A stretch of DNA of 64,000 nucleotides from the NCBI GenBank assembly GCA_038329865.1, contig JBBQNK010000021.1, positions 11,940 through 75,939 on the forward strand. The letters are read 5' to 3'. Below the pieces are notes generated by a model. The model had not been told where the DNA came from. It ran no database searches and saw only the letters and a list, made by a program, of their open reading frames with translations. The DNA comes from JANMES01 sp038329865 (GTDB lineage Bacteria > Planctomycetota > Phycisphaerae > Tepidisphaerales > Tepidisphaeraceae). Numbering within the stretch: the stretch's first letter is position 1; each line of letters starts with the position of its first letter. The position numbers were made by a program, and so were the translations under genes. Of the stretch, positions 16,187-23,963 are shown piece by piece.

Positions 16187-17917
16187 TCAATGGATGAACC
16201 GCATGTCGCCGAAGTCGGGAATGAGGCCGATGTCCTTGACGCGGTGGCCCGCGGGCCAATAGACAAAAAACGCCTTCCCGAGCATGAATCGCCCCGGCAC
16301 TCGGCCACGCTCTACATCGAGATCTTCACTCGGCAGATAAATCGGCGATTCCCAATAACGGGCATCGTAGCTGTTGGAAGAATTGTCGCCCATGGTGAAG
16401 TATTCATCAGGCCCGAGCACGGCCGGCGAACTGGGCGTGCCGGAGTGCATGCGCTGTTCCTTCGCCCCGGCTCGATTGGTATAGAAAACGTCGCGCCACA
16501 GGCTCACGTGCTGCAATTCCGCCGTTTGGTCGGCGGCGGTGATGGTGATGTTCGGCCGCTGCTGGGGCGTGTCTGCTTCGTAAGCGCGAATCCGTTGGGC
16601 GATATCGGGATGATACTGCGCGGGCGTGGTGACGATCAGATCATTGTCGTCGATCCGCAGAGTGACTCGGTAATCGACGTTGGTAAATTCAATGTGCGCC
16701 GGCTTGGCTGATGGTGCCCAGGTTGATTCGCCGAGTTCCGTGTCGCCGCCTTCGGATTTGTGACGCAGGAGGCGGACCTTGCCGGGCAATATCTCGGCAA
16801 CGAACGTGTCATCGTTTTTTGAGAGGCTCAACCTCAACGGGCCGGCGCCGCTCTTGCGACTGTAAAACAAGTTGAGTTTCAGATCAGACACATAATCGTA
16901 AATGTCGAAGGTCGGCATGAGGTACGTGTCGGCATCGCCGATGTACTGCAGATTTTTACGGAATTGGCTGATCGTGGAGTTGTATCCAAGCCAATTCGTG
17001 AGCGGAAAGGTCTTCGCGCCGGGGGCCGGTTCGAATTTCAACGTTGAAGTGCCGGCCGGATTGTTAAACGTGAAGTTACGATCACCCGGCTTGGAAGAAC
17101 CGGTGTTCCATCCGCTGCCGCCGGGGATTTCCATCCACGGCTGCTGCCAAGCCACGTCGCGCGATGGCGCCATGCCTTTTGAATCGAAGACGAAACGCGG
17201 CTCACCGGACGTTTTAGGCTGGAAGTCGTTGTCGTAAACGATCCGCCAGAGCGCTTCCTGGGCCGCGCGCGGCTTGGACTGGACTTGGAAGTCCTCGCGC
17301 TTGTCGCCCTTGTGGCCGATGTAAATATCGCCGTCGAGCACCATGATGCTTTCATTCGGCTTGCCGATGAGGCGCTTGATGAAGTTCGTTTCGTACTTCG
17401 GGTCGGCCGGGCTCTTGAACACCACGACATCCCACCGCTGTGGTTCGGTGAAAAGATAAAGATACTTCAGCACCAGGATGCGGTCGCCGTAATACACCGG
17501 CGGGGCGGTGCCGGTATTGTCCGGATCTTCCTTATTGGCACGCGGCAATCGGAACCCGCAGTTCGGGCAGAAGATCGACAGAATCCGGTTCTCTTCGTGA
17601 TCGGTACGGTTGTTCTGCGGCCCGATTTTGAAGACGGCCGTCGCCCGGCTCGGGATGGCGATGTCTTCGTCGTTAGGCGTTGAATAATTGGCGGCCCATT
17701 GATACCCGCAATCGGGGCAGGTGAAGCGCATGTGCGCGCCCATGAGCGTGGGGGCCATCGATCCGGTCGGAATGACGAACGCCTCAACGACAAACGCACG
17801 GAAGATAAATGCGAGGATGAACGCCACGAGAATCGACTCGATGGTGTCCTTAACGCCTCCCTGCTCGGGCTTTTTCTTCGTCGCCGGTTCGGCCGACGGT
17901 GAAGCAATCGAATCCAT
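16187..17917 (-). CDS. lepB: signal peptidase I, long form with CxxC insertion
   Basis: A 576-residue type I signal peptidase, about twice the usual length. Residues 28-48 are the membrane anchor. The nucleophile Ser53 lies in PTGSMAPTL, the general base is Lys181 in FIKRLIG, and MGDNSSNS near residue 510 is box E. Two CxxC pairs (Cys67/Cys70 in CPDCGYQW and Cys117/Cys120 in CPNCGFRL) sit between the Ser and Lys boxes and could form a zinc ribbon. A beta-rich insertion of about 250 residues separates Lys181 from box E. It cleaves signal peptides at the outer face of the inner membrane. A TACGAT hexamer lies 9 nt before the ATG. Confidence 0.93.
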   Translation of the reverse strand: MDSIASPSAEPATKKKPEQGGVKDTIESILVAFILAFIFRAFVVEAFVIPTGSMAPTLMGAHMRFTCPDCGYQWAANYSTPNDEDIAIPSRATAVFKIGPQNNRTDHEENRILSIFCPNCGFRLPRANKEDPDNTGTAPPVYYGDRILVLKYLYLFTEPQRWDVVVFKSPADPKYETNFIKRLIGKPNESIMVLDGDIYIGHKGDKREDFQVQSKPRAAQEALWRIVYDNDFQPKTSGEPRFVFDSKGMAPSRDVAWQQPWMEIPGGSGWNTGSSKPGDRNFTFNNPAGTSTLKFEPAPGAKTFPLTNWLGYNSTISQFRKNLQYIGDADTYLMPTFDIYDYVSDLKLNLFYSRKSGAGPLRLSLSKNDDTFVAEILPGKVRLLRHKSEGGDTELGESTWAPSAKPAHIEFTNVDYRVTLRIDDNDLIVTTPAQYHPDIAQRIRAYEADTPQQRPNITITAADQTAELQHVSLWRDVFYTNRAGAKEQRMHSGTPSSPAVLGPDEYFTMGDNSSNSYDARYWESPIYLPSEDLDVERGRVPGRFMLGKAFFVYWPAGHRVKDIGLIPDFGDMRFIH

Positions 17918-17926
17918 GATGTTCGA

Positions 17927-17932
17927 ATCGTA
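17927..17932 (-). promoter_or_regulatory. -10 box just ahead of lepB
   Basis: TACGAT on the minus strand, 9 nt before the lepB ATG, giving a predicted leader of only 2-3 nt. No Shine-Dalgarno sequence is present. Confidence 0.4.
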
Positions 17933-17973
17933 CGCGAAGGGATGATCGGGAGAAAGTCTGCGACGGGCGGCGA

Positions 17974-18738
17974 TCAGTGCAGCAATTCCGCGAAGGATTC
18001 ACGCGGGGCGTAATCCGCATTCATTACCACATTCGACTGCATCTGATCGCGAAGGGCAGCCAGGTGTTCGGGAGTGATTGCAGGTTCGCCCGAACCCACC
18101 AGGAAGAACGTGCCGCGCGAATCGACGAACCCGGCGATGGCGTGGTTGTTCAGGGTCATCTGGTAGCGGCCGTCATGCTCGTCGGGCGTGCGGGGAAGCG
18201 AAAAGACAGAGACCGACTCGCCGCCGTGGTCAAAAATCACGTGGGCCGATGGCGTTTTACCGACCGGGCAAACCTCGCCGCCGCGGAGGGACCAGCCCAT
18301 TTCAGGCATGGCTGACACGAGGACCGGGCGGTGGAGATTGGTGCTCAACGCCTGACCGAGCTTGTTCATATCGTTCAGGGCGATGCCCGGCAGTTGGTGA
18401 TTCCCGTGCCCGTTGCAGCAGGAATCGTGTCGTGAGACAAGATCCGCCGCGAGTTGAGCATCAACGGCAGTTGCGACCACATTGCCATTTGAAGAGTGAT
18501 ATTGAAGGATCGCCACGCCCGAGACAATCAGCACCACCGCCGCCGCCGCGACGCCGACGAACGGCCGCTGCCAGAACGCGACGGGAGGGCGAATCGTATC
18601 ACCCGCGGATTCATCAAATAAGGCTGCGGCCAGTTTGGCGTGAAGCTCTTTCGAGGCGCAGTCTTTTCGCCACGCGTGGCAGCAAAGCTGCTTCAGCGTG
18701 GGGTCGTCAAACGAGGTGTGTTCATCAGGCGGCGTCAT
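17974..18738 (-). CDS. probable anti-sigma factor, single-pass membrane protein
   Basis: A 254-residue protein encoded right after an ECF sigma factor, the classic position for its inhibitor. The N-terminal 50 residues hold a Cys/His cluster (LCCHAWRKDC, then H33) that may bind zinc like ZAS-domain anti-sigma factors, although the spacing is not the standard HxxxCxxC. Residues about 61-79 form one membrane helix (VGVAAAAVVLIVSGVAILQ); the remaining 175 residues would be periplasmic. Function is inferred from position and layout, since the periplasmic part resembles nothing I can name. Confidence 0.65.
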   Translation of the reverse strand: MTPPDEHTSFDDPTLKQLCCHAWRKDCASKELHAKLAAALFDESAGDTIRPPVAFWQRPFVGVAAAAVVLIVSGVAILQYHSSNGNVVATAVDAQLAADLVSRHDSCCNGHGNHQLPGIALNDMNKLGQALSTNLHRPVLVSAMPEMGWSLRGGEVCPVGKTPSAHVIFDHGGESVSVFSLPRTPDEHDGRYQMTLNNHAIAGFVDSRGTFFLVGSGEPAITPEHLAALRDQMQSNVVMNADYAPRESFAELLH

Positions 18739-18837
18739 AAACTAAGGCTCATCTCATCTTTCAACGCAATTCATCGGCGAAATGCGCGATCTCAAAATAG
18801 ACACATCCCAGCTGAAAAAACGGACAGCCGAGGCGAC

Positions 18838-19377
18838 TTATTCCCGAACAATTCCTTCTTCTTTCGCAAAATCTTTCAATTGCTCCGATAACCGCTGCCG
18901 GGCCCGGTGCAGGCGGCTCATGACCGTCCCGATCGGAACGTCCAGCGCGTGGGCGATTTCCTTGTACGAAAACTCTTCAACCGCCCACAGCATAAGGACT
19001 TCCTTATACTCCGTCGGCAATGCCTCGAGGGCGTGAACGACCCGTTCGTCCATGGCATCGAAGCTGCGAAGATCGATCGGCGAGATCGTCGCCGTCGGCC
19101 CGGCGGATTCGAGGGCGGCGTCTTCCCACGCCTTCGGCTGCTTCTTTTCGCGGTCTGAGCGGCTGAAATGCAGGTTATGCATGATCCGCACGAGCCACGG
19201 CTTAATCCCGTACTGCTCCAGCCGAAAAGTGTTGCGAGCCTTAATGGCCCGAAGAAACGTCTCCTGGACCAGATCTTCGGCCGCCAAAGCATTGTGCGTG
19301 AGGCGTCGCGCCAGCCGGTACAATAAGTCCGTCTGCTCCAGTGCCAGCTTCTCAAAGTCTTTCGCCGTTAAAGACAT
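18838..19377 (-). CDS. ECF-type RNA polymerase sigma factor
   Basis: A 179-residue sigma-70 family factor with only regions 2 and 4. Region 2 spans about 20-90 (LAAEDLVQETFLRA is region 2.2), and region 4 about 120-170 (LPTEYKEVLMLWAVEEFSYKEI, then VPIGTVMSRLHRARQRL with the helix-turn-helix). The start at 19377 is the Met right before the sigma fold; the open frame upstream to 19479 runs through a repeat. The likely anti-sigma factor follows 99 nt downstream. Together they should form an envelope-stress or similar switch. The signal is unknown. Confidence 0.9.
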   Translation of the reverse strand: MSLTAKDFEKLALEQTDLLYRLARRLTHNALAAEDLVQETFLRAIKARNTFRLEQYGIKPWLVRIMHNLHFSRSDREKKQPKAWEDAALESAGPTATISPIDLRSFDAMDERVVHALEALPTEYKEVLMLWAVEEFSYKEIAHALDVPIGTVMSRLHRARQRLSEQLKDFAKEEGIVRE

Positions 19378-19419
19378 GGGTGGAAACAGGATAACGGGAA
19401 CCGGGCGATTCGAAAAGTA

Positions 19420-19520
19420 ATGCAGAGTGAGGAATGCAGAATGCAGAATGCAGAAAGAATTCGCCGGCTTGCGATTCATTTCTCAATTCTGCATTCTGCA
19501 TTCCGCATTCTTCATTCTCC
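19420..19520. repeat. inverted repeat with the GAATGCA word
   Basis: Three GAATGCA units in a row on the left arm (19431-19455) pair with TGCATTC units on the right (19487-19515). It lies between the divergent sigma-factor and HAD genes. Frames on both strands through it encode only low-complexity peptides. Confidence 0.8.
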
Positions 19521-19533
19521 GCCTTCATTCCCG

Positions 19534-19539
19534 TATCAT
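19534..19539 (+). promoter_or_regulatory. -10 box just ahead of the HAD gene
   Basis: TATCAT, 8 nt before the ATG at 19548; predicted leader about 2 nt. Confidence 0.45.
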
Positions 19540-19547
19540 CCGGCCCG

Positions 19548-20162
19548 ATGTTACAAATCCCCTCACACGTTCGCGCGCTCATTTTCGATTGCGACGGCAC
19601 CATCGCCGACACCATGCCCCTGCATTACAAAGCCTGGTTGGCCGTTCTTAAGGAGCACGGGCAGGATTTTCCCGAGGCGATGTTCTACGAGATGGCCGGC
19701 ATCCCGACCAAGCGGATTTTCGAGATTCTCAACGAGAAGCACCACTACAAGATTCCGGTCGAAGAGGCCACCGATCGCAAAGAGCAGTTGTTCATGGAGA
19801 TGATGCCGCAGGTCACGCCGATCGAGCCGGTGGTGGAACTCGTCCACCAGTTCGCCGGCAAACTGCCGATGGCGGTGGCGACGGGCGGCACGCGATCGAT
19901 CTGCATGAAGACGCTGGAGGCGCTGGGACTACACGGACACTTTAAGGCAATTGTGACCGCAGATGATGTGGAGCACGGAAAGCCCGCGCCGGATATCTTC
20001 CTGGAAGCGGCGAGGCTCTTAGATGTGTTGCCGGGCCTGTGCTGCGCGTTCGAAGACGGCGAGCTAGGCCTGCAATCCGCCCGAGCGGCGGGGATGCTTG
20101 TGATCGACATCCGCCCGGCACACCGAGCTGCGCTGGAGTTGAAGAGTTTGAGGAACGCCTAA
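19548..20162 (+). CDS. HAD-superfamily hydrolase, beta-phosphoglucomutase-like
   Basis: A 204-residue subfamily IA HAD hydrolase. Motif I is IFDCDGTIADTM (nucleophile Asp14, acid Asp16); the helical cap covers about 22-85; motif II is VATGGTR, motif III HGKPAPDIF and motif IV FEDGELG. The sequence resembles YqaB-type sugar phosphatases and beta-phosphoglucomutases, so the substrate is probably a sugar phosphate. The in-frame stretch upstream to 19434 is repeat DNA and is excluded; a -10 box 8 nt before the ATG supports this start. It is followed by an epimerase gene. Confidence 0.85.
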   Translation: MLQIPSHVRALIFDCDGTIADTMPLHYKAWLAVLKEHGQDFPEAMFYEMAGIPTKRIFEILNEKHHYKIPVEEATDRKEQLFMEMMPQVTPIEPVVELVHQFAGKLPMAVATGGTRSICMKTLEALGLHGHFKAIVTADDVEHGKPAPDIFLEAARLLDVLPGLCCAFEDGELGLQSARAAGMLVIDIRPAHRAALELKSLRNA

Positions 20163-20197
20163 GGGCGCGATAATAGAAATTCACGGAGGAATCGAAC

Positions 20198-21163
20198 ATG
20201 CCCCAGCAGAAAATATTCGTCACCGGCGCCGCCGGCTTTGTCGGCAGTCGGCTGACCAAAAAGCTCCTCGAACGCGGCGACATCGTCATCGGCCACGACA
20301 ATCTCAACGACTACTACGCCCTCGAACACAAAAAGCGCCACCTCCGCGATTTGCAGGACCATCCCAACTTCACGTTCATTGAAGGCGATCTCCGCAATCC
20401 AGAAGCGTTGCGTCACCTGATGAGCCAGCACCAGCCCAACGCGATCGCCCACCTCGCGGCGATGGCGGCGGTGCGGTACAGCGTGAAGCACCCGCTCCTC
20501 TACGGCGAAGTGAACGTGCAAGGCACGGCCAACCTGCTCGATGCTGCGAGAGTGATCGGCACGCCGCGGTGTGTGCTCAGCAGCACTGGCAGCGTATACG
20601 GCCGCGACACGCCGGTGCCGTTCCGCGAAGACGCACCGGCCGATCGCCCGCTCGCCGCTTACCCGGCCAGCAAGCGCGCGATGGAACTCTTCGCGCACAG
20701 TTTCAACCACCTGTACAAACTTCCCATGACGGTCGTGCGCTTCTTCAACGTCTACGGCCCGCACGGCCGACCTGACATGATGCCCTGGCAGTGGACGCTC
20801 TCCATCCTCAAAGGCGAGCCGCTCACACTCTACGGCGCCGGCAAGATGAAGCGCGACTGGACATACGTTGATGACATCGTGGCCGGGTTTATGGCGGCGC
20901 TCGACTCCAACATTCCGCAGTTTGAAATTTTCAACCTCGGCTGCGGCAATCCGGTGGAGAATCTACACTTCGTGAAGACGCTGGAAAATCTGCTCGGCAA
21001 GAAGGCAGTGATTGTCGACACGCCGATCCCGGATTCCGAGCCGATCGTCACGTACGCCGACATCAGCAAAGCCCGCAAAATGCTGGGGTATGAGCCGAAG
21101 GTGATGATCGAAGAGGGCTTGTCGCGCTTCGTGAACTGGATGCGCAGCGAAAAGCTGATTTAA
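20198..21163 (+). CDS. NAD-dependent nucleotide-sugar epimerase
   Basis: A 321-residue extended short-chain dehydrogenase. The Rossmann motif is TGAAGFVGS at residues 9-17; the catalytic pair is Tyr155 and Lys159 (YPASK), with the Ser/Thr in LSSTGSVYG. Later parts (RFFNVYGPHGRPDM) fit the UDP-glucuronate 4-epimerase group, which supplies UDP-galacturonate for envelope polysaccharides, though UDP-glucose 4-epimerase or dehydratase activity is possible. GGAGG precedes the ATG. It lies 35 nt after the HAD gene, likely in the same transcript. Confidence 0.87.
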   Translation: MPQQKIFVTGAAGFVGSRLTKKLLERGDIVIGHDNLNDYYALEHKKRHLRDLQDHPNFTFIEGDLRNPEALRHLMSQHQPNAIAHLAAMAAVRYSVKHPLLYGEVNVQGTANLLDAARVIGTPRCVLSSTGSVYGRDTPVPFREDAPADRPLAAYPASKRAMELFAHSFNHLYKLPMTVVRFFNVYGPHGRPDMMPWQWTLSILKGEPLTLYGAGKMKRDWTYVDDIVAGFMAALDSNIPQFEIFNLGCGNPVENLHFVKTLENLLGKKAVIVDTPIPDSEPIVTYADISKARKMLGYEPKVMIEEGLSRFVNWMRSEKLI

Positions 21164-21184
21164 TCAGGATTTGTTTTCCATCTG

Positions 21185-21240
21185 CCGCTTGGCGGCTTCG
21201 CGAATTCGAGAGCGTTCTCCGCTCGCAAAGCCGCAAGCGG
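21185..21240. repeat. inverted repeat after the epimerase gene
   Basis: CCGCTTGGCGGCTT (21185-21198) pairs with AAGCCGCAAGCGG (21228-21240) with one bulged base. It may act as a terminator or RNA-stabilising hairpin at the 3' end of the epimerase transcript. Confidence 0.55.
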
Positions 21241-21295
21241 TAAAACGCGCCCACGAGAACGTTACTCGATTCTTTGCACTCGTCACGCGCCACTC

Positions 21296-21301
21296 TAAAA
21301 T
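21296..21301 (+). promoter_or_regulatory. -10 box of a leaderless PHP gene
   Basis: TAAAAT followed by 6 nt and the ATG at 21308; the predicted transcription start is the A of the start codon. Confidence 0.55.
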
Positions 21302-21307
21302 CCGCCC

Positions 21308-22183
21308 ATGACCATCGACCATCCTTACCGCGACCTCACCGGCGGATCGTGGGTGAGCGGGAATCTTCACGCACACACCACATTCTCCGACGGCAAGCGC
21401 GGCCGGCAGGAAGTGATCGAGGATTACGCCGCCCGCGGGCAGCACTTCCTGATGATCTCCGATCACGACGTTTTCACCGGCGCGGAGGAATACAAAACAC
21501 TCAACTCGCGCGGCCTGGTGCTGATCCCCGGAAACGAGATCACCGCCAACGGCCCGCACATGCTCCACGTGAACGCGACGCGAAAAGTCGAGCCGCACGT
21601 TAACCGCCAGCAGGTGATCGATGAAGCCGCCACCGCCGGCGGGTTCGTGATTCTCAATCACCCGAACTGGCAGGAACGGTTCGATCATTTCTCGCTCGGC
21701 CATCTCGGCGCGCTGCGCGGCCATGTCGGGATCGAAATCTACAACGGCGTGATCGGCCGACTCGACGGCAGCCCGTACGCGCTGGACAAGTGGGACATGC
21801 TCCTCTCGTTCGGCCAGCGGACCTGGGGCTTCGCCAACGACGACAGCCACCTCGCCACCGGCGACAGCGGGCTGGGGTGGAATACAGCGTACGTCCGCGA
21901 AAAATCGGTCGATGCGATCATGGCGGCCCTGCGGAACGGCCAGTTTTACGCCAGCACCGGCGTGGTCATCACCAGCATTCAAGTCGACGGCAATCGCATC
22001 CGCATCGAAACTGAAAACGCCGAGCGCGTCATCGCGATGCAGCAGTTGGCCAAGCGATTGAAAGTGCAGGACGGCAAGTCGATCGAGTTCGACGTGCCGG
22101 AAACCGCCCGCTACATCCGCTTCGAATGCTGGGGCCGCGGCGAGCAGTTTGCGTGGACGCAGCCTTTCTGGATCAAGCCGTAG
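21308..22183 (+). CDS. PHP-domain phosphoesterase-like protein
   Basis: A 291-residue protein of the polymerase-and-histidinol-phosphatase metal-dependent fold. Metal ligands are seen as His21/His23 in NLHAHTTFSDG, the Asp/His pair in MISDHDVF, and later His residues in FVILNHPNW and NDDSHLA. Such proteins hydrolyse phosphate esters; the substrate is not known. The C-terminal 70 residues form a beta-rich extension. The gene seems leaderless, with a -10 hexamer 6 nt before the ATG. A HAD hydrolase gene follows after 19 nt, so both may act on related phosphates. Confidence 0.82.
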   Translation: MTIDHPYRDLTGGSWVSGNLHAHTTFSDGKRGRQEVIEDYAARGQHFLMISDHDVFTGAEEYKTLNSRGLVLIPGNEITANGPHMLHVNATRKVEPHVNRQQVIDEAATAGGFVILNHPNWQERFDHFSLGHLGALRGHVGIEIYNGVIGRLDGSPYALDKWDMLLSFGQRTWGFANDDSHLATGDSGLGWNTAYVREKSVDAIMAALRNGQFYASTGVVITSIQVDGNRIRIETENAERVIAMQQLAKRLKVQDGKSIEFDVPETARYIRFECWGRGEQFAWTQPFWIKP

Positions 22184-22202
22184 TGCCGACCGATGCCCAC
22201 CG

Positions 22203-22850
22203 ATGTCAATCGACGCGTACATCTTCGACATGGACGACCTGCTTATCCGCTCGGCCGGCATCTGGCGGAAGGCGGAGGAGACGTTGCTCGCGGCGATCGG
22301 GCATCAGTGGACGGCGGAGCTGGCGATTCAATTCAAAGGGATGAACGCACTCGACGTAGCCGCGACGATCCATCGCGTGCTGCAGCCGACGCTGCCGCTT
22401 GCAGATTGTCAGCGAATCATGCGCGATTCGTTATTGGAAAGTTTCAAGGGAAAAATCACGGCGATTCACGGCGCGGCCGATCTGGTTCGAGCACTGTACG
22501 GCCGCTGGCCGCTCGCCGTCGCCAGCGGCAGTCCGCTTGAAGCGATTCGCGCGGCGCTGGCACAGGTCGGCATTCTGGAATGTTTCGATCGCTTGATCAC
22601 GAGTGAATCCGTCGCGCGAGGCAAGCCGCACCCTGATGTATTTTTGGCTGCCGCGGAGCAACTGAAGATTTCGCCTGACCGGTGCGTCGTGTTCGAAGAC
22701 AGCCTGATCGGCGTTCGCGCCGCAGTGGCGGCGGGGATGCGGGTCGTCTGTGTGCCGTCCGGAAATGCGGATGAAATCCGCCGACTGACAACTTATGTGT
22801 TTCGGTCGCTTGCCGATGTGGTGAATGACACCTCACTCATATCGACGTGA
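22203..22850 (+). CDS. HAD-superfamily hydrolase
   Basis: A 215-residue HAD subfamily IA hydrolase. Motif I reads FDMDDLLI, with Asp in place of the usual Gly after the second Asp; motif II is VASGSPL; Lys and the acidic motif are seen in RGKPHPDVF and VFEDSLIGV. The cap domain covers about 20-90. Likely a sugar or nucleotide phosphatase or mutase. Start at the Met of MSIDAYIFDMDD, 19 nt after the PHP stop; the upstream in-frame stretch overlaps the PHP gene and is rejected. No Shine-Dalgarno sequence is evident, so translation may be coupled. Confidence 0.85.
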   Translation: MSIDAYIFDMDDLLIRSAGIWRKAEETLLAAIGHQWTAELAIQFKGMNALDVAATIHRVLQPTLPLADCQRIMRDSLLESFKGKITAIHGAADLVRALYGRWPLAVASGSPLEAIRAALAQVGILECFDRLITSESVARGKPHPDVFLAAAEQLKISPDRCVVFEDSLIGVRAAVAAGMRVVCVPSGNADEIRRLTTYVFRSLADVVNDTSLIST

Positions 22851-22873
22851 ATCTTGCGCCCGTGCACTTCCGC

Positions 22874-22944
22874 GTTTAACCGCCCCGCGTGCGGGGCGAG
22901 TTTTTGTCGTCAAGAAACGCGCCCCGCACGCGGGGCGGTTAAAC
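22874..22944. terminator. nested palindromic hairpin between convergent genes
   Basis: A perfect 25-bp inverted repeat (22874-22898 with 22920-22944). Each arm is itself a palindrome, CGCCCCGC-GT-GCGGGGCG and its complement, so a cruciform with two lobes is also possible. It sits between the convergent HAD and LOG genes and can serve as a bidirectional terminator, though the T-run is in the loop rather than after the stem. Confidence 0.75.
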
Positions 22945-22958
22945 AATCGCAACAAAGT

Positions 22959-23573
22959 CTACTCGCTCGCCGACGGCAGCGAATGACTCAGCACCGGATC
23001 GCCAATAACCGGCGGCACGTACGTCTCAAGATATTCCATCGCACCCGCGACAGAAGTTGTCACGTGATACAGCATCGGCGCGCCAGGCCGGATGAATTTC
23101 GTCGCGATGCCGTGTTCGATCATCGCCAGCAGCGGGGCGTAGTAGTCGTTGGTGTTGAGGAAGACGATTGCCTTATTGTGATAGCCGAGCTGCTTGCCGC
23201 AGATGATTTCGAAAATTTCCTCGAACGTGCCGAGCCCGCCCGCCATCGCGACGAACGCATCGCCGGCCTCTTCGAGCATCGCCTTGCGGTGACGCATACC
23301 GTCGGCCACGATCAGCTCATCCGCGAGCGTGTCGGCCACGCCCTTATCGATGAACAACTGCGGCGTGATCCCGACGACCCGCCCGCCGCGCTCGCGGGCC
23401 GCGTCCGCCAACACGCCCATCAGCCCGACGCGGTTACCGCCGTAAACCAAACCCCAGCCGCGCACGGCGATCGCGTGGCCGAGCTCACGGCCGGCCGCGA
23501 AGAACGATTCATCGATCTGCCGGCTGGAGGAACAATAAACGGTGACGTTGCGGATGGGCATGGATTCTCGCAT
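22959..23573 (-). CDS. LOG-family nucleotide 5'-monophosphate phosphoribohydrolase
   Basis: A 204-residue protein of the LOG (lysine-decarboxylase-like, PGGxGTxxE) family, which cleaves nucleoside monophosphates such as cytokinin riboside monophosphates to base and ribose 5-phosphate. Visible signatures are VYGGNRVGLMG, MRHRKAML and AGGLGTFEEIFE, with Ala for Pro at the first position of the last motif. Nucleotide specificity is not certain. The start may be 23573 or the internal ATG at 23561, where MPIRNVTVYCSS resembles family N termini. It ends 15 nt from the nested hairpin. Confidence 0.87.
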   Translation of the reverse strand: MRESMPIRNVTVYCSSSRQIDESFFAAGRELGHAIAVRGWGLVYGGNRVGLMGVLADAARERGGRVVGITPQLFIDKGVADTLADELIVADGMRHRKAMLEEAGDAFVAMAGGLGTFEEIFEIICGKQLGYHNKAIVFLNTNDYYAPLLAMIEHGIATKFIRPGAPMLYHVTTSVAGAMEYLETYVPPVIGDPVLSHSLPSASE

Positions 23574-23585
23574 TTCCCTTTTTCA

Positions 23586-23963
23586 TCAGCGCAACAGCCA
23601 GCAACCCAGCACTGCACACACGAACGCGATCGGAAAATTCAACAGCATGATGATCCTGCACCATTTCAACTGGCGATTTATTCGGTCGATTAAAATAGGC
23701 TCGGCACGCCGATTCGCGGAGCAAAAAAAAGCGATGAGCAGAAATCCGATCAACACCGAAATGGTTCCAAGAAAGAGAGTTATAAAGCCGGCCTCTGCGA
23801 AGTCAACGTCGCGGGTCAGCGCATACAGAACTAACATCAGCACGCCGAAACATTGCGGCCAAATCGCCATGATCCATGCCAGGTAAAGCAGCGGCCGAAA
23901 CCGAAGGCGATTTCCCGGTGACGCATAACCAAGCACCGGCGGATTGTTCGCCATCGGCTGCAT
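23586..23963 (-). CDS. small membrane protein, coupled to the upstream P-loop gene
   Basis: A 125-residue protein with three predicted membrane helices, about 25-48, 57-80 and 100-122. I do not recognise a family. Its ATG overlaps the stop codon of the upstream P-loop gene (TAATG), a strong sign of translational coupling and a joint role. It is followed after 12 nt by the LOG gene. Base use is slightly less GC-rich than in its neighbours. Confidence 0.6.
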   Translation of the reverse strand: MQPMANNPPVLGYASPGNRLRFRPLLYLAWIMAIWPQCFGVLMLVLYALTRDVDFAEAGFITLFLGTISVLIGFLLIAFFCSANRRAEPILIDRINRQLKWCRIIMLLNFPIAFVCAVLGCWLLR

